Below, piece by piece: positions 22,131 through 34,639 of a DNA stretch of 64,000 bases. The stretch is taken from contig CM053268.1 in assembly GCA_028583415.1 (NCBI GenBank), forward strand, positions 17,103,923-17,167,922, read 5' to 3'. Made by a program: the position numbers and the translations under genes. Position 1 is the first letter of the stretch; each line of letters opens with the position of its first letter. The notes under the pieces are model-generated. The model was not told where the DNA came from, made no database searches, and saw only the letters and a list, made by a program, of their open reading frames with translations. The stretch is from Protea cynaroides (lineage: Eukaryota > Streptophyta > Magnoliopsida > Proteales > Proteaceae).

Positions 22131-23422
22131 ATAAGGGAAAATCTATTCGTAACTGAAGTTGTGACCTCATCTCTATACCTTCTGAAGTCACATGGTATTC
22201 CTTTTATTTATTTCTATTTTTGATAAAATATGGTATTGCTTTTTAAAACAGTGGGGATTAAACACGTCTTTTCATTTGGAATGTTCACTAAAAATTAAAG
22301 GGAATAAAACCTTAATCATCCCGAAAGGTAATAAAGTGATTTAAAGATAGTTGAGTTGCATCTCTCACAGAACTTTGCAGGAACCCATAAACCTGCTACA
22401 GACGATAAACCGTTGAAATCTACCTCAATGATCGGAACTCTACAGTCAATTTTTGTGGAGCTCTTGTCTTTCCGGTTTTTAGAGTTCGGCAATCTGAAGG
22501 ACTCGAAGAACCCATTCCACCGGAGATAGGCAAGCTGCAACCCCATCACATGCTATATCTTTCAAGACTTGAATAGCTTGATCACTAGTTCTACTGTGCC
22601 AAAATCCGTATACCTAGGGTTGTTTGGGAAGTTGGGGTTGAGAGGATGAAAACAAGAACATGGGATGATGAAATTTCATCCCATCTGGTGAGTGTGCAGA
22701 ATCTAAGTGATCAGTTTTATTTCTGTTATTTGAAGAGGTTTTGGGATGATAGGACTAGGATTTTGTGTCTGTTAACACTGGATAATGCCCGATGTTTTAT
22801 AGAAGGACACCTGTCAACAGGGACCAAAAAACATAGTGAGGTGGACGGGTTATATATAACCTCCTGGCCACTCCAATGCTTAAGTCAGTATAATCAGAAC
22901 AATAGATGGAATCCAAGGATAAGATGGCCAAATTCCAATAGAGTGGAGTTGAAATGAGATGGTAAGTGAAAGAGATAATGAATGTATTTAAAATGCCAAA
23001 TCGAGTGTGTAAAAACGGTGTTTAACTACAAGGTTGGAGGTACCTTTCTTTGTTCGTCTTGGCTTCTATTTATAGTAGTTGATCCATCCAAGAGTAGCTT
23101 TTTTGCTAACCTCTCGGGCTATATTGTGGTGGTAGACCTCTACTTAGCCGCAGATTCAGTTGTAATAGATCGAGGTGGTTAGCCCTGCAGAGGGATGTGA
23201 CCTCTTGCTTGTCTATCTGGCTCTAGACCTATGATATGAGGACTACAAGGTGGGATTAGTCCAATTAGATCCGACCTCGTCCTATTGCTTCATACGAATA
23301 GTAGCCACCGATTGCTTAAAAGTGAATATTGTCTCCTGTCAGGGCTACGAGTCCTTGTTTGATTGATGCCATATATCATTGTTGGCCTTCTTTTGTACTC
23401 ATTAGATATGACTAATGGGTAT
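22131..23422. other. Unassigned intergenic sequence
   Basis: No confident gene. Short frames at 22316-22549 and 22646-22957 show no recognised domain. Confidence 0.35.
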
Positions 23423-23431
23423 ATTTAACAA

Positions 23432-23889
23432 AAAAAAAATTCATCTACACCCTATCAAGGATTGTTAACATTATCTACACCCATAAGATTGCAAAAACAT
23501 CACTTAGGCCCACTTAACTGACAGAAATCACTAAAATTGTTGAAATACAGTTTTACCCCTCATATTATAAATTGAAAAATTTAAAAATTATGTTGATTTA
23601 CTAATTTGATCTTCAAATCAAATTTATATTTTCTCTCTCTTTCTTTTTCACTATCACCTAAGCCCTAACCCCTAATGTTGGATTCCCCTCTACGTTGTGC
23701 GTCCACGACGGCCGGCATCCCATCTCCGTATTCATCGCCGTTGCCGCTGATGGCTCCAAGGAAGATGACTACTCGCTGAAACTTGGTGCTTGAACAATTA
23801 ACAACTTCAGCGACAACTTGCTCGAGTATCTTCCATGGTCATAGAACCCTTTTGCTGAAACTCTTTTTGCTCCTGCAACTTATTATTGT

Positions 23890-23923
<34 letters not shown>

Positions 23924-24843
23924 GTGAACCATTTCTTCAGTCAGTTGCAGGCTTTGATGAATTGATATTATCAGAAATAGATCTACAAAATTCATAAAAA
24001 AAATAATATCAAAAATTCACATGGGCTGCCGTTACTTTTCAGGAGTTAGGAATTCGGATTAAAAAAAACCCTAAAGATCGATAAAGCTACTTTATGGATT
24101 TCACATCCTTTCAAATCCAATCTGTCATGATCATTCGCCATTCACAAGTCACACTCAATCGAGTGATACAAGCATCCAGCTATGTTTTAGATTGAGTATA
24201 TCATTTGTTAACGTTCTTCATGTGAGTATGTAATACCACTAACAGGTCACACCTGCAGCCATGTAATACCGCTAACAGATCACACCTCAGCCCATTCCAC
24301 TTACCTGCAAAACCCCATGGCCGCCACCTACAACTCACCTCCATGCTATCCCCTACACCTGTCAGAACTCGAAATAAATCAGAATACTGGAGATCAGTCG
24401 GAACATCGGAATAAATTTTCAAAATCAATGATTTTAGATGTTTTTGATTCAATAGATTTTGGGATATGAAATTCTAAGAATTTCACTTGATGTGTGAATT
24501 TTAGATTGATCAATGTAGCAAAAGAAGGAAAAGCTGTTGTCCTTGAGCAACTAATCCAGGAATAGAGACGCTGAATTTCAGATTGATCATAAGGAAAGTC
24601 AGATTTGTGATGGGATAACAAATCAAATAAAGGATATAATGGTCTTTTCAATAGGCCAAAATGGTATTATTGTCTTTGAAATATTCCAATCCAGCTGACG
24701 TCAACATCTAACAGGAATCAACTGACAGAGTGGACTTCTTTGATTACCACAACAAAAGTTTTGGATAGTAGATAATGTTTTTGCATTCCTGTGGGTATAG
24801 ATGATGTTAGCAATCTTTGATGGGGTCTAGATGAAATTTTTTC
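23432..24843. mobile_element. Mutator-like non-autonomous element, 1.41 kb
   Basis: Long terminal inverted repeats of about 80 bp: AAAAAAAATTCATCTACACC at the left, GAAAAAATTTCATCTAGACC reading in from the right, and matching blocks continue (CTATCAAGGATTG / CCATCAAAGATTG). The 9-bp sequence ATTTAACAA is repeated exactly at 23423-23431 and 24844-24852. Long TIRs with a 9-bp duplication define MULEs. The interior is host-like sequence with (GA)n at about 23901-23922 and no MURA transposase. Confidence 0.87.
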
Positions 24844-24852
24844 ATTTAACAA

Positions 24853-25745
24853 ACAAAGTGATGTAAATTTCAGTCCTAGATTTTGTTTTCGGTCTGATCA
24901 AATTCAATATAAAATCCATATTAAATTCAATTTTCTATGGAATTGCATGAAACTAGTTTCAAAATTTAGATAATTAATAGGGCTACATTTCATCTGAAGA
25001 CCTCAAATTCAAATCATTAGTGTAAGAACTTCCTCTAGGTTGATTTACAAGGTGCTATCATTCTGGCCCTATTTTTGTACACACTGGGTGTACGAATTTT
25101 CTTAGGAACTTCTCACACCCAAATCTACTTAGGCTTTTTGGAGAATATTTCTAATTCAATGGGGCATCTCATAATTTTTTTGAAACCAGAAGAATGATTT
25201 TAGTATGTATGAAATCATTCCCATAGTCGGAATCCAGATCTAGTTTTTCTAGATTTAGACTTCATTCATGGAATTTTTTGCCTAGGCAAACCTTCATGGA
25301 TGAGACTCAAATTCAGAGAAGAGATCTCTTATATAATGTAGAACATATGAAAATATCAAATAGGGCAAATTTATGGTAGAAATCGTATAGGAGTCCATAC
25401 CTTGAGAGGGTGTTGTGCGGTCTTCTTTCTTCTTGCCTTTTTCTCCTTCTTCTTCTCTCTCCCTCTCACACCAAATCAGGGGGGATGTCTCTCTCCAAAA
25501 CCATGGAAGGTGCTCTCTCCCTTCCCCTTTGGTCCTTTAAATAAGCCTAGGGCTCCCTCTTTGCCAATTCATTTCCTTGGTGTTTTTCTTCTTTGATTTT
25601 CTCCAAAATTTCCTTGTTTTTGCATTAGATTTGTCTCTAATATTCCCTATGACACATGTCACTTGTCTATTGGCTATGGTTTTGACTTTGAATTAGACAA
25701 ATAGAATCATTTCCAATGAGATCTTTGTAAACAACATCAATATGA
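24853..25745. other. Unassigned; part resembles a decayed LTR
   Basis: About 25380-25600 (ATACCTTG, a C/T-rich stretch, then TTTAAATAAGCC) has the same layout as the 3' parts of the gypsy LTRs further right (ATACCTTA, CT-rich leader, TATTTATAGAG). No termini were found. A small inverted repeat GTACAC/GTGTAC lies near 25077. Confidence 0.3.
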
Positions 25746-25914
25746 CATGTTGTCAGTACCCAATTTTGCCCTACAGGATTTCCCTCTCTCGTTACTTCAT
25801 CATGCGTGATGGGAGAGGGTAATTTTGTCATTTTAGGTTTAATAACAATAAAAATTTAAGAAAATAAATTAATAAATAAAAAAATAAAAAAAGAAAGAAA
25901 AAAAGAGAAAGTGG

Positions 25915-25915
<1 letters not shown>

Positions 25916-25946
<31 letters not shown>
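25916..25946. repeat. (AT)n in the outer solo LTR
   Basis: About 15 AT units, followed some 130 bp later by a purine-rich stretch, at the place where LTR transcription would start. Confidence 0.9.
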
Positions 25947-25948
<2 letters not shown>

Positions 25949-26919
25949 GTACTATGGGGGTATAATGTGAGGGGCAATGAAGTCATTTTTGCCCTTGGGA
26001 TTTACACAGATCCATCTTAACCATAAAATGAAGGAGGTTTTCATTTGGTTCTAGGGGTTAAGAAAGAAAAAGAGAGCCCGAAAATAGAGATAGAGAGAGA
26101 GAGAGAGAGAGAGGAAGAGAAGAGAGAAACACCATTACTCGACACCTCACACCCAAAGCCCAACACAACCACTAATCCAAAGCCCAACATCACACCTACC
26201 TACTCATATTCATGCTGCCACAAACACCTTAAGCCACCCACTGTCACACCAACCTTCTCCCTTAATTGACTACTCACAAATATCTCCATCCCCCATGGCC
26301 TACTACACCACCTAATAGGATGACCCCATCAAACTTAGCGAGGTTGGCTGCCGATCCACAAGGAAAAGAGATTAAAAGAGGGAGAGGATAGAGCGATGTG
26401 GGAGGCTGCTAGAGATTGGGAATCAGGAGAGAGAAAATAGAAAGGAGAAGAGCAAAAAAAGAGATGGAGAGAGGGGTTCTAGCCTAGCCGCCCCCATGAA
26501 GGAAGAGGAAACAACGCCATCACCACTGCTGTAAAGAGAAAGGGAGGCACCGCTGCTACAGACCATATATGTTTTCTTGTTTGATTCTTTAATAGTTTTT
26601 ATTCATTTCTTTTCTTCTTTTTTTTTTTCTTCTTTTCCTTATATCTACTTGTTAATCTTTGCAAATCCTCAATGGCATTTGTAAGCACCCCATTTTTGCC
26701 ACCCTCTGCATAAGTGAACCAATATGGCAGGTTTCCGACCTTTAACCCAAAGATTTGTGATTCTCCATTGAACCCCACAGCAGGGTCATGAGCTATTATC
26801 TACTTGGATGAATAGGTTGTGAAATTATCTTCAAAATGAGACCGGAATCATCAAATTCTGACTTCAAACAAGGAAGATATCGCAGTTTGAAAGGGCAGGG
26901 GCATTTACGTAATTATTGT

Positions 26920-27740
26920 ATCATGCATGCATTATCATTCAAACTTCAAGACATCATATCTGGGTCATCTGATATCGGAATCAGATCATTCAAAGGCCAA
27001 TATTCCTTATTTTCAGTCCTCTTCAAAGTGGACGTGAAAAATCCTGGGTAGAAGTCACCAACGGGCCCCATGCAAGCTTTCATGCAAAATTATCGTTAGA
27101 ACTTCAAAGCTTCATATCTTTTCCGTTCTACGTCGGATTCAGATGATTCCAAGGCCATTATTCTTCATTTATGATGTTCTACAAAGTGGATGTGAAAAAA
27201 TCCCGGGTAGAAGTCACCAGTGGGCCCCATGTAAACTTTCATGCAAAATTATCGTTAGAACTTCAAAGCTTCATATCTTTTCCGTTCTACGTCGGATTCA
27301 GATGATTCCAAGACCATTATTCTTCATTTATGATGTTCTACAAAGTGGACGTGAAAAATCCCGGGTAGAAGTTTCCGAAGGGTCCCATGCAAAATTACAC
27401 ATGGAAATGGTCATTTAACATTTGGAAATTCATATTTTGGTCACCCCATATCCAAATCAAGCTATTTCAGTTTCATTATGTTCCATTTTTAGTACTCTAC
27501 AAAGTGGACGTAAAGAATTTCTGGTAGAAGTCTCCAAAGAATCCCATGCGGAATGTTCAACTAAATTATCGATAATTGGCCTGCTTAAACTTCAAAAATT
27601 CATAAGTTGACCATTTTATTTCCAAATGAGTTAATTCAAGTTTCAATATTCTTCATTTTTAATGTTCTACAAAGTGAACGTAGAAAATTTGGAATAAAGG
27701 CTATCGAAAAATTCTGTGCGGAATGACAGTCGAAATGACC
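26920..27740. repeat. ~159-bp tandem array, about five copies
   Basis: CAAAGTGGACGTGAAAAAT recurs at about 27024, 27182, 27341, 27500 and 27670, with GGTAGAAGT and CTTCAAAGCTTCATATC in each unit. The middle copies are most alike. Confidence 0.88.
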
Positions 27741-27779
27741 CATGAAATGATAGAAAGAGAAAACTCAGTTAATTCCAGT

Positions 27780-27900
27780 TAATCCAGTCAACTCAGCTCA
27801 ACCCAAGCTAGTCTTGGCCCAACCCAATTAATTACAGTCAATCCAGTCAACTCAGCTCAACCCAAGCCAGTCTTGGCCCAACCCAGTCAATCCTTGTCAA
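27780..27900. repeat. 59-bp tandem duplication
   Basis: CCAGTCAACTCAGCTCAACC, followed by an AGTCTTGGCCCAACCCA block, occurs at 27784 and again at 27843. Confidence 0.88.
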
Positions 27901-28070
27901 TCCGGACCAATTCATGGCGGCACATATGCATGTATTTCTTTTATATATTATTATATAATGTATAATATATTATAATATATCATATAATATATACATATGT
28001 CTTATATGTATATTATATTATATATATATATATTAATATATTATGTAATTATATATATGTTTTATATATA

Positions 28071-28721
28071 GAAAACAAAGGATCCAAAGAGAGAGGACCG
28101 AAAAAAAAAGAAAATAAAAAAATAGAAAAAGCCGAGGAGATCGAGAAGAGGAAAGAAGCTGAAGAAGGAAAAGAAAAGATTGAGAGATCGGTTGTGAGAT
28201 CAATAAAAGAAAAAATATATATATATATAGAAAAGGAAAGGGGATCGAGAGAAATCCAGAAGAAGAAGGGAGAGGGATTCTTTTTTCTTAAAAAAGGAGA
28301 AGAGCCGAGAAGATAAGGAGAGGGAGAGGCCAAAAAGGGAAAGGAGGGGAAGAAGAGAGAATCGAGAAAGAGAGAGAGGGAGAGCGATGAAAAAAAAAAG
28401 GAAAAAAAAAAAAGGAAAGAATCGAAAAGAGGAAAGAGAATCGAGAAGATCGAGAAGAGGAGAATGAAAAGAGGAAAAAATAGAAAAAAAGGGGGAGATC
28501 GAGAAGAGGAGAGAGGGCGGTGGAGAAAAAGAATAAAAAACAGAAAAGAGGGAGGAGATCGAGAAGAGGAGAGAGGGCGGTGGAGAAAAAGTAGAAAAAA
28601 AAAGAAAAAAAAACAGAAAAGGGGGAGGTCGAGAGAGAGAGAGAGAAAAAGAGGAGCTGGATCGAGAGAAAAAAAAAGAGAGCTGAAGAGCGGACCCGAG
28701 GAGAATCCGAAGAGAGAAAGG

Positions 28722-28780
<59 letters not shown>

Positions 28781-28860
28781 AAGGAGGGAAAAGGGAGAAA
28801 AAAAAAACAGAAGAAGAAGAAGGAGAAGACAGCCGCTGGAGATGGCTCTGCGATTCGGGT
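28071..28860 (+). repeat. ~0.8-kb purine tract with (GA)n
   Basis: Nearly pure A/G on the plus strand, with a (GA)n core at about 28720-28771. Long frames on either strand here (28049-28939 minus, 28464-28862 plus) are low-complexity artefacts. The tract follows an AT-rich TATA-like region and ends in GATTCGGGTAAGCC, a good splice donor context. Confidence 0.85.
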
Positions 28861-29129
28861 AAGCCACCCCTTCTTTTTGCTTTGATTTCTTCACACCTGT
28901 CCCAATCCTATACCAATGCAACCACCATCCTTTACCCAATCACCAATTGGCCAGGCTTCCAATGAGCCACAACCATACTCATCATCATTGTATGTCTCTA
29001 CTGATCCATTCCTGCACTCCATCTCTCATAACCACTGTAACATAATACATTTGATCCAGTGAAACTAGCACCTCACATCACAGTCCTGAAATGCTTCATT
29101 AAATCAAAGCCATTCATTGATAATTTTTT

Positions 29130-29950
29130 TCAGATTATATGTGTGATGAATGATAAGTATGACCATCAATTTTGAGTATCTTATGTGAATGATAAGTATG
29201 ACCATCAATGTTGATAATCTTATGTGAATCAAACATGCCATCAATTTTGAGAATTTCATGTGGATCAAACATGCCATCAATTTTGAGAATTTTTATGTGA
29301 ATGAAACATTGCCATCAATTTTGAGAATTTCACGTGGATTAAACATGCCATGATCTGAGTTTTTAATGAGGTGATTCGACTATGGCTGAAATTTTAATGT
29401 GATAAAATTGTACCATTGATCTATAATTTTTAATATGGACCATCAATCTGGAATTTTTATTGATCATTGATTTGGAATCTTTAATGATTAAATATGGACC
29501 ATTGAATGTTGATTCATGATCTAAATTGCTAGATGGTCATTATGAGTGAGTTTAAATAATCTAAACGGTTAGATTGTCATTTTAAATGAATCTAAACCGT
29601 TGGATCATCTTTGTGATTGATTTAAATAAAGCAGAATGGTTGGATTTTTTTATTTAAGTGATCTGAACCATTGGATGACATAAAAATTGATTTAAATGAA
29701 TCTGAACGGTTAGATTACCATCAATAGTGATTTATACCGTTGAATTTTTCATCATGAGTGTTTTTAGATACACTGACATGTTTGGATGCTCACTGCTATG
29801 TCTGGATGATCATTGCCATGTTTGGATACTTGTTGCCATGTTTAGATGCTTATTGCCATGATTGAAATGATCATACTGCCATGTTTAAATGTTTACTGTC
29901 ATGTTTGGATGCTCATTGCCATGTTTAAATGCTCACTGCCATATTAGGTC
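29130..29950. repeat. Three adjacent short tandem repeat families
   Basis: About 29130-29350: units with GCCATCAATTTTGAGAATTT. About 29500-29740: units with TCTGAACGGTTAGAT variants. About 29770-29945: units of about 30 bp with ATTGCCATGTTTGGATGCT. Confidence 0.78.
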
Positions 29951-30319
29951 TTGCCATGCATTGAAGATAGCATACTAGATCATGCCATATAGGCTCTTGC
30001 CTTATTTGCAATACATGTGATATTTGAGAGATTTTAAACAATCTTACTACATGTGATTTTCTTGCCATAAATTTTTTAGATAAAATATTCTATTTTGGGC
30101 AATAATTTAATTTATGCAACACCCTAGTCAAACTACCATATCTGTACACCTAGCAAACATATTAGGTGTGGAGACATGCATTTAGGCACCCACATTTTTG
30201 GGAATGGCATAATGGGAATAATAAAAACCCTAATAAAGAAAGAAAAATACTTTGCCAAACTTTCTAAGATTAGAACTTAGGTTGAAAAGGGTAATTCAGG
30301 ACGATTTTGCCCCTCGATA

Positions 30320-30830
30320 AACCCTAAACTTAGAATAGATTTTCAACCCTAAACCTAGAATAGGTTCTCAACCCTAAACCTAGAATAGGTTCTCAATCAT
30401 TAACCTAGAATGAGTTATTAAGCCCGAACTATGCAGATTCTGATTCCTAGGTCAAACCCTAGGATATGTAGGCCATTTGGGAGAAACCCAAATTCGGATC
30501 CATACCTTAGTCCACTCGGACTATCCATAGATCCACTAGGATATTTATCCATATTCTGACCCAAATAGGGTTATCAATTCCGAACTATGTGAATTATGAT
30601 TCCTAGGTCAAACCCTAGGATACGTAGGCTATTTGGGAGAAATCCAAATTCGGATCCACATCTTAGTCCACTTGGACTATCCATAGATCCACTAGGATAT
30701 TTACCCATATTTTAACCCACATAGGGTTATCCACATTTCAACTCAGATAGGGTTATCCACATTCCAACCCAAATAGGGTTATTCTTAGATCCACTAGGAC
30801 TATCTATCAGTCCACATGGACTATCCAGAT
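30320..30830. repeat. Tandem repeats, ~26 bp and ~156 bp
   Basis: CCTAGAATAGGTTCTCAACC repeats at about 30340-30400. A 156-bp unit beginning GAACTATG (30426 and 30582) includes TTCCTAGGTCAAACCCTAGG. A run of ACCCACATAGGGTTATCC units follows. Confidence 0.8.
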
Positions 30831-33397
30831 CCTAACCCATAGGGTTTTCTCAGTCTTTTAAGCATAAACTTTAACTTGAATAAAAAACTTAATCATGCAC
30901 AAGCATAAATCACATCCATAAACTTTAATCACACCTGAACTACGATGGTGAACCTGATTTTCAGAATAATTCCATGATATGTAGGCAATCTGATGGATAC
31001 AGATTCGGTTCAATGATATCAAACCACTTGGTTTGGTTTGGTTTAACAGATAGAGTCTAGCATAGGAAAAGTATAGGAGACCGATTTTGATCAGGCGATT
31101 TGGGTGCCTAACCCCTTCCCATAACCGTAACCTGACGCTTACCCAATCTCTGATGGATCAGAAATCCAATCTAAGGGTCATGAGTCAATCGAAGTCTTAC
31201 CTTGGGGTGAGATTTCACATTTCTAAGGTCCTAGACCTTAATCTAGGTGGCGACTTCCAAGATTTCCATCTTTGTCCTCATAGCATTCCTTGAAGTTTGT
31301 TAAAGTTTTACACGGTTGCTTTGTCAAATATTTCTCTACTTTAATCTCTTTTATTAAATTCCTTCATTGTTTGCCTTAAATTTTGTTTCACTGCCATGAA
31401 GAGTTCCTGTAGGCTTTAATTCTGATTTGGATTTTTATATTTTCTGGTAAGCTCTTTGGCTTCTATCCTCTCTATTTTCTTATGGCTTGAATCTTCATGT
31501 TTTGGGCCTTGTATTTTTGTTTTAATTTGTATTCAGAGATGATCTTCGGTTAGGATTTGGGTTTTCAGCTTCTTGTTTTTTTTTTTTTTTTTTCTTAGGT
31601 TCAGTCCAATTGAAAGGTCTGGTGAGGATTGGAATAATTAATGTAAATATGGTTTGGCTTGTAGGTTGGTTTGGTTCATAGGTGTTGGTTTAGGCGTAGT
31701 TTAGGCTTAGGCTGGTTCAGTTTTGTTGAGTTTCAGGTTCATAGGTCTAGTTTGGTATAGGTTGGTTCAGGTTAGGTTTATAATTAGGTCTAAGTTCGTA
31801 TAGTCCGGATTCAGCTTCATAAGGTTCAGATTTGCGTGATTGAGTCATGTCTATGTCAAGTTGGTTGGGTTTACAAATTTAACTTTGATGAATGAATTTA
31901 AGCTCAAATATTATTTCAAACTGGATTCATATGATTTGCTCCAAATTCGGCAAGGAGTTTGGTCAATGAGGTATGTTGATATATTGACTTATTGCTCACA
32001 TTAGTTTGATTCATATGCTTATAAGTTTGTTCTAGCAATAAATCCAATTCATATGCATGATAAATGAATGTGATCACTCCTAATTGAGTGGTCGATGCAA
32101 GTCTTGTAATTTCCCGTTCCCAAAGTGTTGTATCCTATTTTAACACATTCGTTTGTAATAGATGTATGTTAGGATGCACCCTTCTCGCGATGTGATTGAT
32201 TAGGGAACTCCAAAGAGTTTGATCCATTGTGGGCTCATTTAGAATGAACCCACCCAACCCTAGGATTGGATCCAAGAGTGTGAGAAATCGTTGTATCAAA
32301 AATATATTAATGCAAATGTGCGATTGGGTAAATGTATGCATAGGATTGGTGGCCTGACGGATAGCCAACCTGAGTATCCTGAATGTGAGATGTGAGTGAG
32401 ATTTAGTGTACCCCCATGCGTGGGGAGCTGAGGCTTTTGACCTTTTTCGAGTGTTGACCACTCGTGTCCATGGCTCGTTAATCCATGAGAACTACGTTTG
32501 ACCTGATTCTCGAGAGACAAAGGTCTTGACAGATACGTAGGCTGCAGGGGAGTTTGGTCACTCCACGCTCGGCCAAATTGAGGTAAGTTTCATGTGTTAT
32601 GGGATTACTTTATCGAAGTGGCTTCCTTGTGATGGAGAGTACCTCAACACTGAGATGGGTCCCACTATTGTGGGGACATCTCTCATTCTTGGGATGCATT
32701 CCAATATTTTGGGAGCGTCCCTTTTCTTGCACACACTTGGTACGTACACCCCCGCTCGAACTACGTTTGGCCTGATTCTCGTAGTACAGGGATACGTAGG
32801 CGGTTTGACATTTTCTCAGACCTCGGTCATATGTCGTATACCATTTTTTCCTTATTTAGGTATATGTTTAGGCCATTCATATGATTCTTTAATTCATTTT
32901 ATGATTATTTTCTTGTTCAATTTTTGTTTAATTCAATTTATGTCGTGCATACTTGATAAAGAATTAGATATCAACTTAGGATTCTCCCTTTTCTAGCTTG
33001 TAATGTATTTAGATAGCCCCAAGTGTTCATAAACTATAAGAAAAATGATAGGATTTAGAGAGACCGGTTCAATCGGACGAGTTGGGTGCTTAACACCTTC
33101 CCAACTCTTAATTTGACACTTACCCACCTTTGGTGGCACGAGATAGTCATTCCATTTGTGCGAGTCATTAGTGTCCCTCCATTAAGGGACATTATTTCAG
33201 GTCCTAGACCTCTTTTAGGTGGCGACTCCAGTCTCCTTGCCCTCCACTGATGTGAGTGGATGGGATCTGAAGGTGAGAACTTTCCAGATCCCAGTTTGAG
33301 CGTAATGAGGTAGGCAACTTTAATTACATGTGAATTTAAATTAAAAAAAAATGAGGATAACGAATTTTCAAATAATTTTTTTGGTCCTCACACATGT

Positions 33398-34600
33398 GTA
33401 CTCTCACTATTGGCCATCACTTAGACATTTATATTCACACATTTAAAATCCTTTTAACTTTTATTTGATTCCATATTTCATTTTTTCTTGCTTTATGTGT
33501 ATGGTCAAAATCTCCAATGTTACCATACACAATCTTGAGGTGAACACTTGTGTAACAAGTAGTACTCATCAAATGAATCATGCCTTGACTTTTAATATTG
33601 ACACATGGAGTCTTTTTTTTTACCTTTTATTTTTGTTCTTATTGCAATTAGGCCCCTATGTCTTGTTTAATTACAATTTAATCCACAGAGAGGGAGGGAA
33701 GACTAGGTTTAGTCCTCCCACATGGGCTCATTAGGGTTTATCCCATGGCCTAATGGGCTTTAAATTGGGCTTGACTCTACCTCTCAATTCTCTCCATTTG
33801 CTCTTCTCCTCTCTCTCTCTCTCCACCTGTGGGCCAAGAAGGGAAATGGATGGGCATGACTTTTAAATGTCACATGGACACTTTACGTGGCACCTAGGGG
33901 GTGTAAGGTGACTAGAATGGATTGACTGGGTAACTACCTATGTATAGATCAAGTTTGACTTGGCTCGATTGGGTTTTGACTAGGTTGATTGGGTCGTGAC
34001 TGGGTTTTGACGAGTTGACTCGGTTGACTAGGTTTTGATTGGGTCGATTGGTTTGACCAAATCTGACCAAGTTTGACTAGTCCACTAGGTTTGGCTAGGT
34101 GACATTTAGCCATGTTCATGATGTTGTGGAGAGAAAGGGCTGGATTTGGCTGTAAAACAGTAGTTAAGCGTGCCTGGGCCAGAGCAATTTTAGGATGGGT
34201 GACCCTCTTGAGAAATCCTTATTTTTGCACCATCCCCAACTCTTTTCATTTTTTTGATCAATGATACTTGGTAACTCTCACAAGGACCATAAATGGGCTC
34301 CGGGATAAAAAAAAATGACATTGGATGAGTCGAAAAAGATAGCTTTGATCTCAGGGGCATCAATAAGTCCAAATGGGCTAAAAATGGAAAGTATGAACCC
34401 ATGGTCACAATGAGATGTCCGGATTGACTGGTCCGGATTGACTAAGTATGGACCAGTTGATTAGTTTTGACCAACTTTGACCAAGTTTAACTAATTTTGA
34501 CCAAAATGACCCTGGAAGTATAATTGGTGGGTTTTAGGCTTAGAAATGACCCCAGGTGACCTAAAATAAGACAGTTTTTGGATCCTAGGGGGATTTAGCA
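33398..34600. other. Unassigned, TTGACT-rich repeat patch
   Basis: No gene was seen. 33940-34100 and 34410-34510 are iterated TTGACTxGGTT/TTTGACCAA motifs. A (CT)n run lies near 33807-33823. The flanks of the giant solo LTR meet here. Confidence 0.4.
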
Positions 34601-34639
34601 CTAAGGGATGTATCTATGAAAGGTTTTCGAACTTAGGTT

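Larger units (their letters stand above)
26680..31282 (+). mobile_element. Nested 4.6-kb solo LTR, related family
   Basis: Starts TGTAAGCACCCC and ends TTGTCCTCATA, with a perfect target duplication GCATT at 26675-26679 and 31283-31287. It carries the same modules as its host LTR: GAACTACGATGGTGAACCTG...GATATGTAGGC near 30937 and GGGTGCCTAACCCCTTCCC...TAGGTGGCGACTTCC near 31100-31260. It includes a 159-bp tandem array, an AT-rich TATA region, a 0.8-kb purine tract and several short tandem repeats. It has no coding capacity. Confidence 0.83.
25751..33392 (+). mobile_element. Solo LTR of a giant gypsy-type family (outer)
   Basis: Starts TGTCAGTACCC and ends GGTCCTCACA. A perfect 5-bp target duplication CATGT lies at 25746-25750 and 33393-33397. 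It is interrupted by a related solo LTR at 26680-31282; without that it is about 3.03 kb. Near the right end it keeps modules common to several large plant Ty3/gypsy LTRs: GAACTACGTTTGACCTGATT...GATACGTAGG twice (about 32491 and 32758), and GGGTGCTTAACACCTTCCC...TAGGTGGCGACTCC (about 33085-33230). No primer site or coding region is present. Confidence 0.85.

Noticed and set aside
28049..28939. Long minus frame (about 296 codons) and a plus frame in the purine tract
   Set aside because: Pure low-complexity Ser/Leu/Phe or Glu/Arg/Lys translation of GA repeats; no domain.
30120..30190. A second LTR start at about 30167 (TGCATTTAGGCACCCACATTTTTG)
   Set aside because: Considered as the end of the inner solo LTR, but the termini and target repeat fit 31282/GCATT exactly, while here the offset is wrong.
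29130..30830. Possible CRISPR-like direct repeats
   Set aside because: Units vary in sequence, have no unique spacers of constant size, and lie in a plant LTR.
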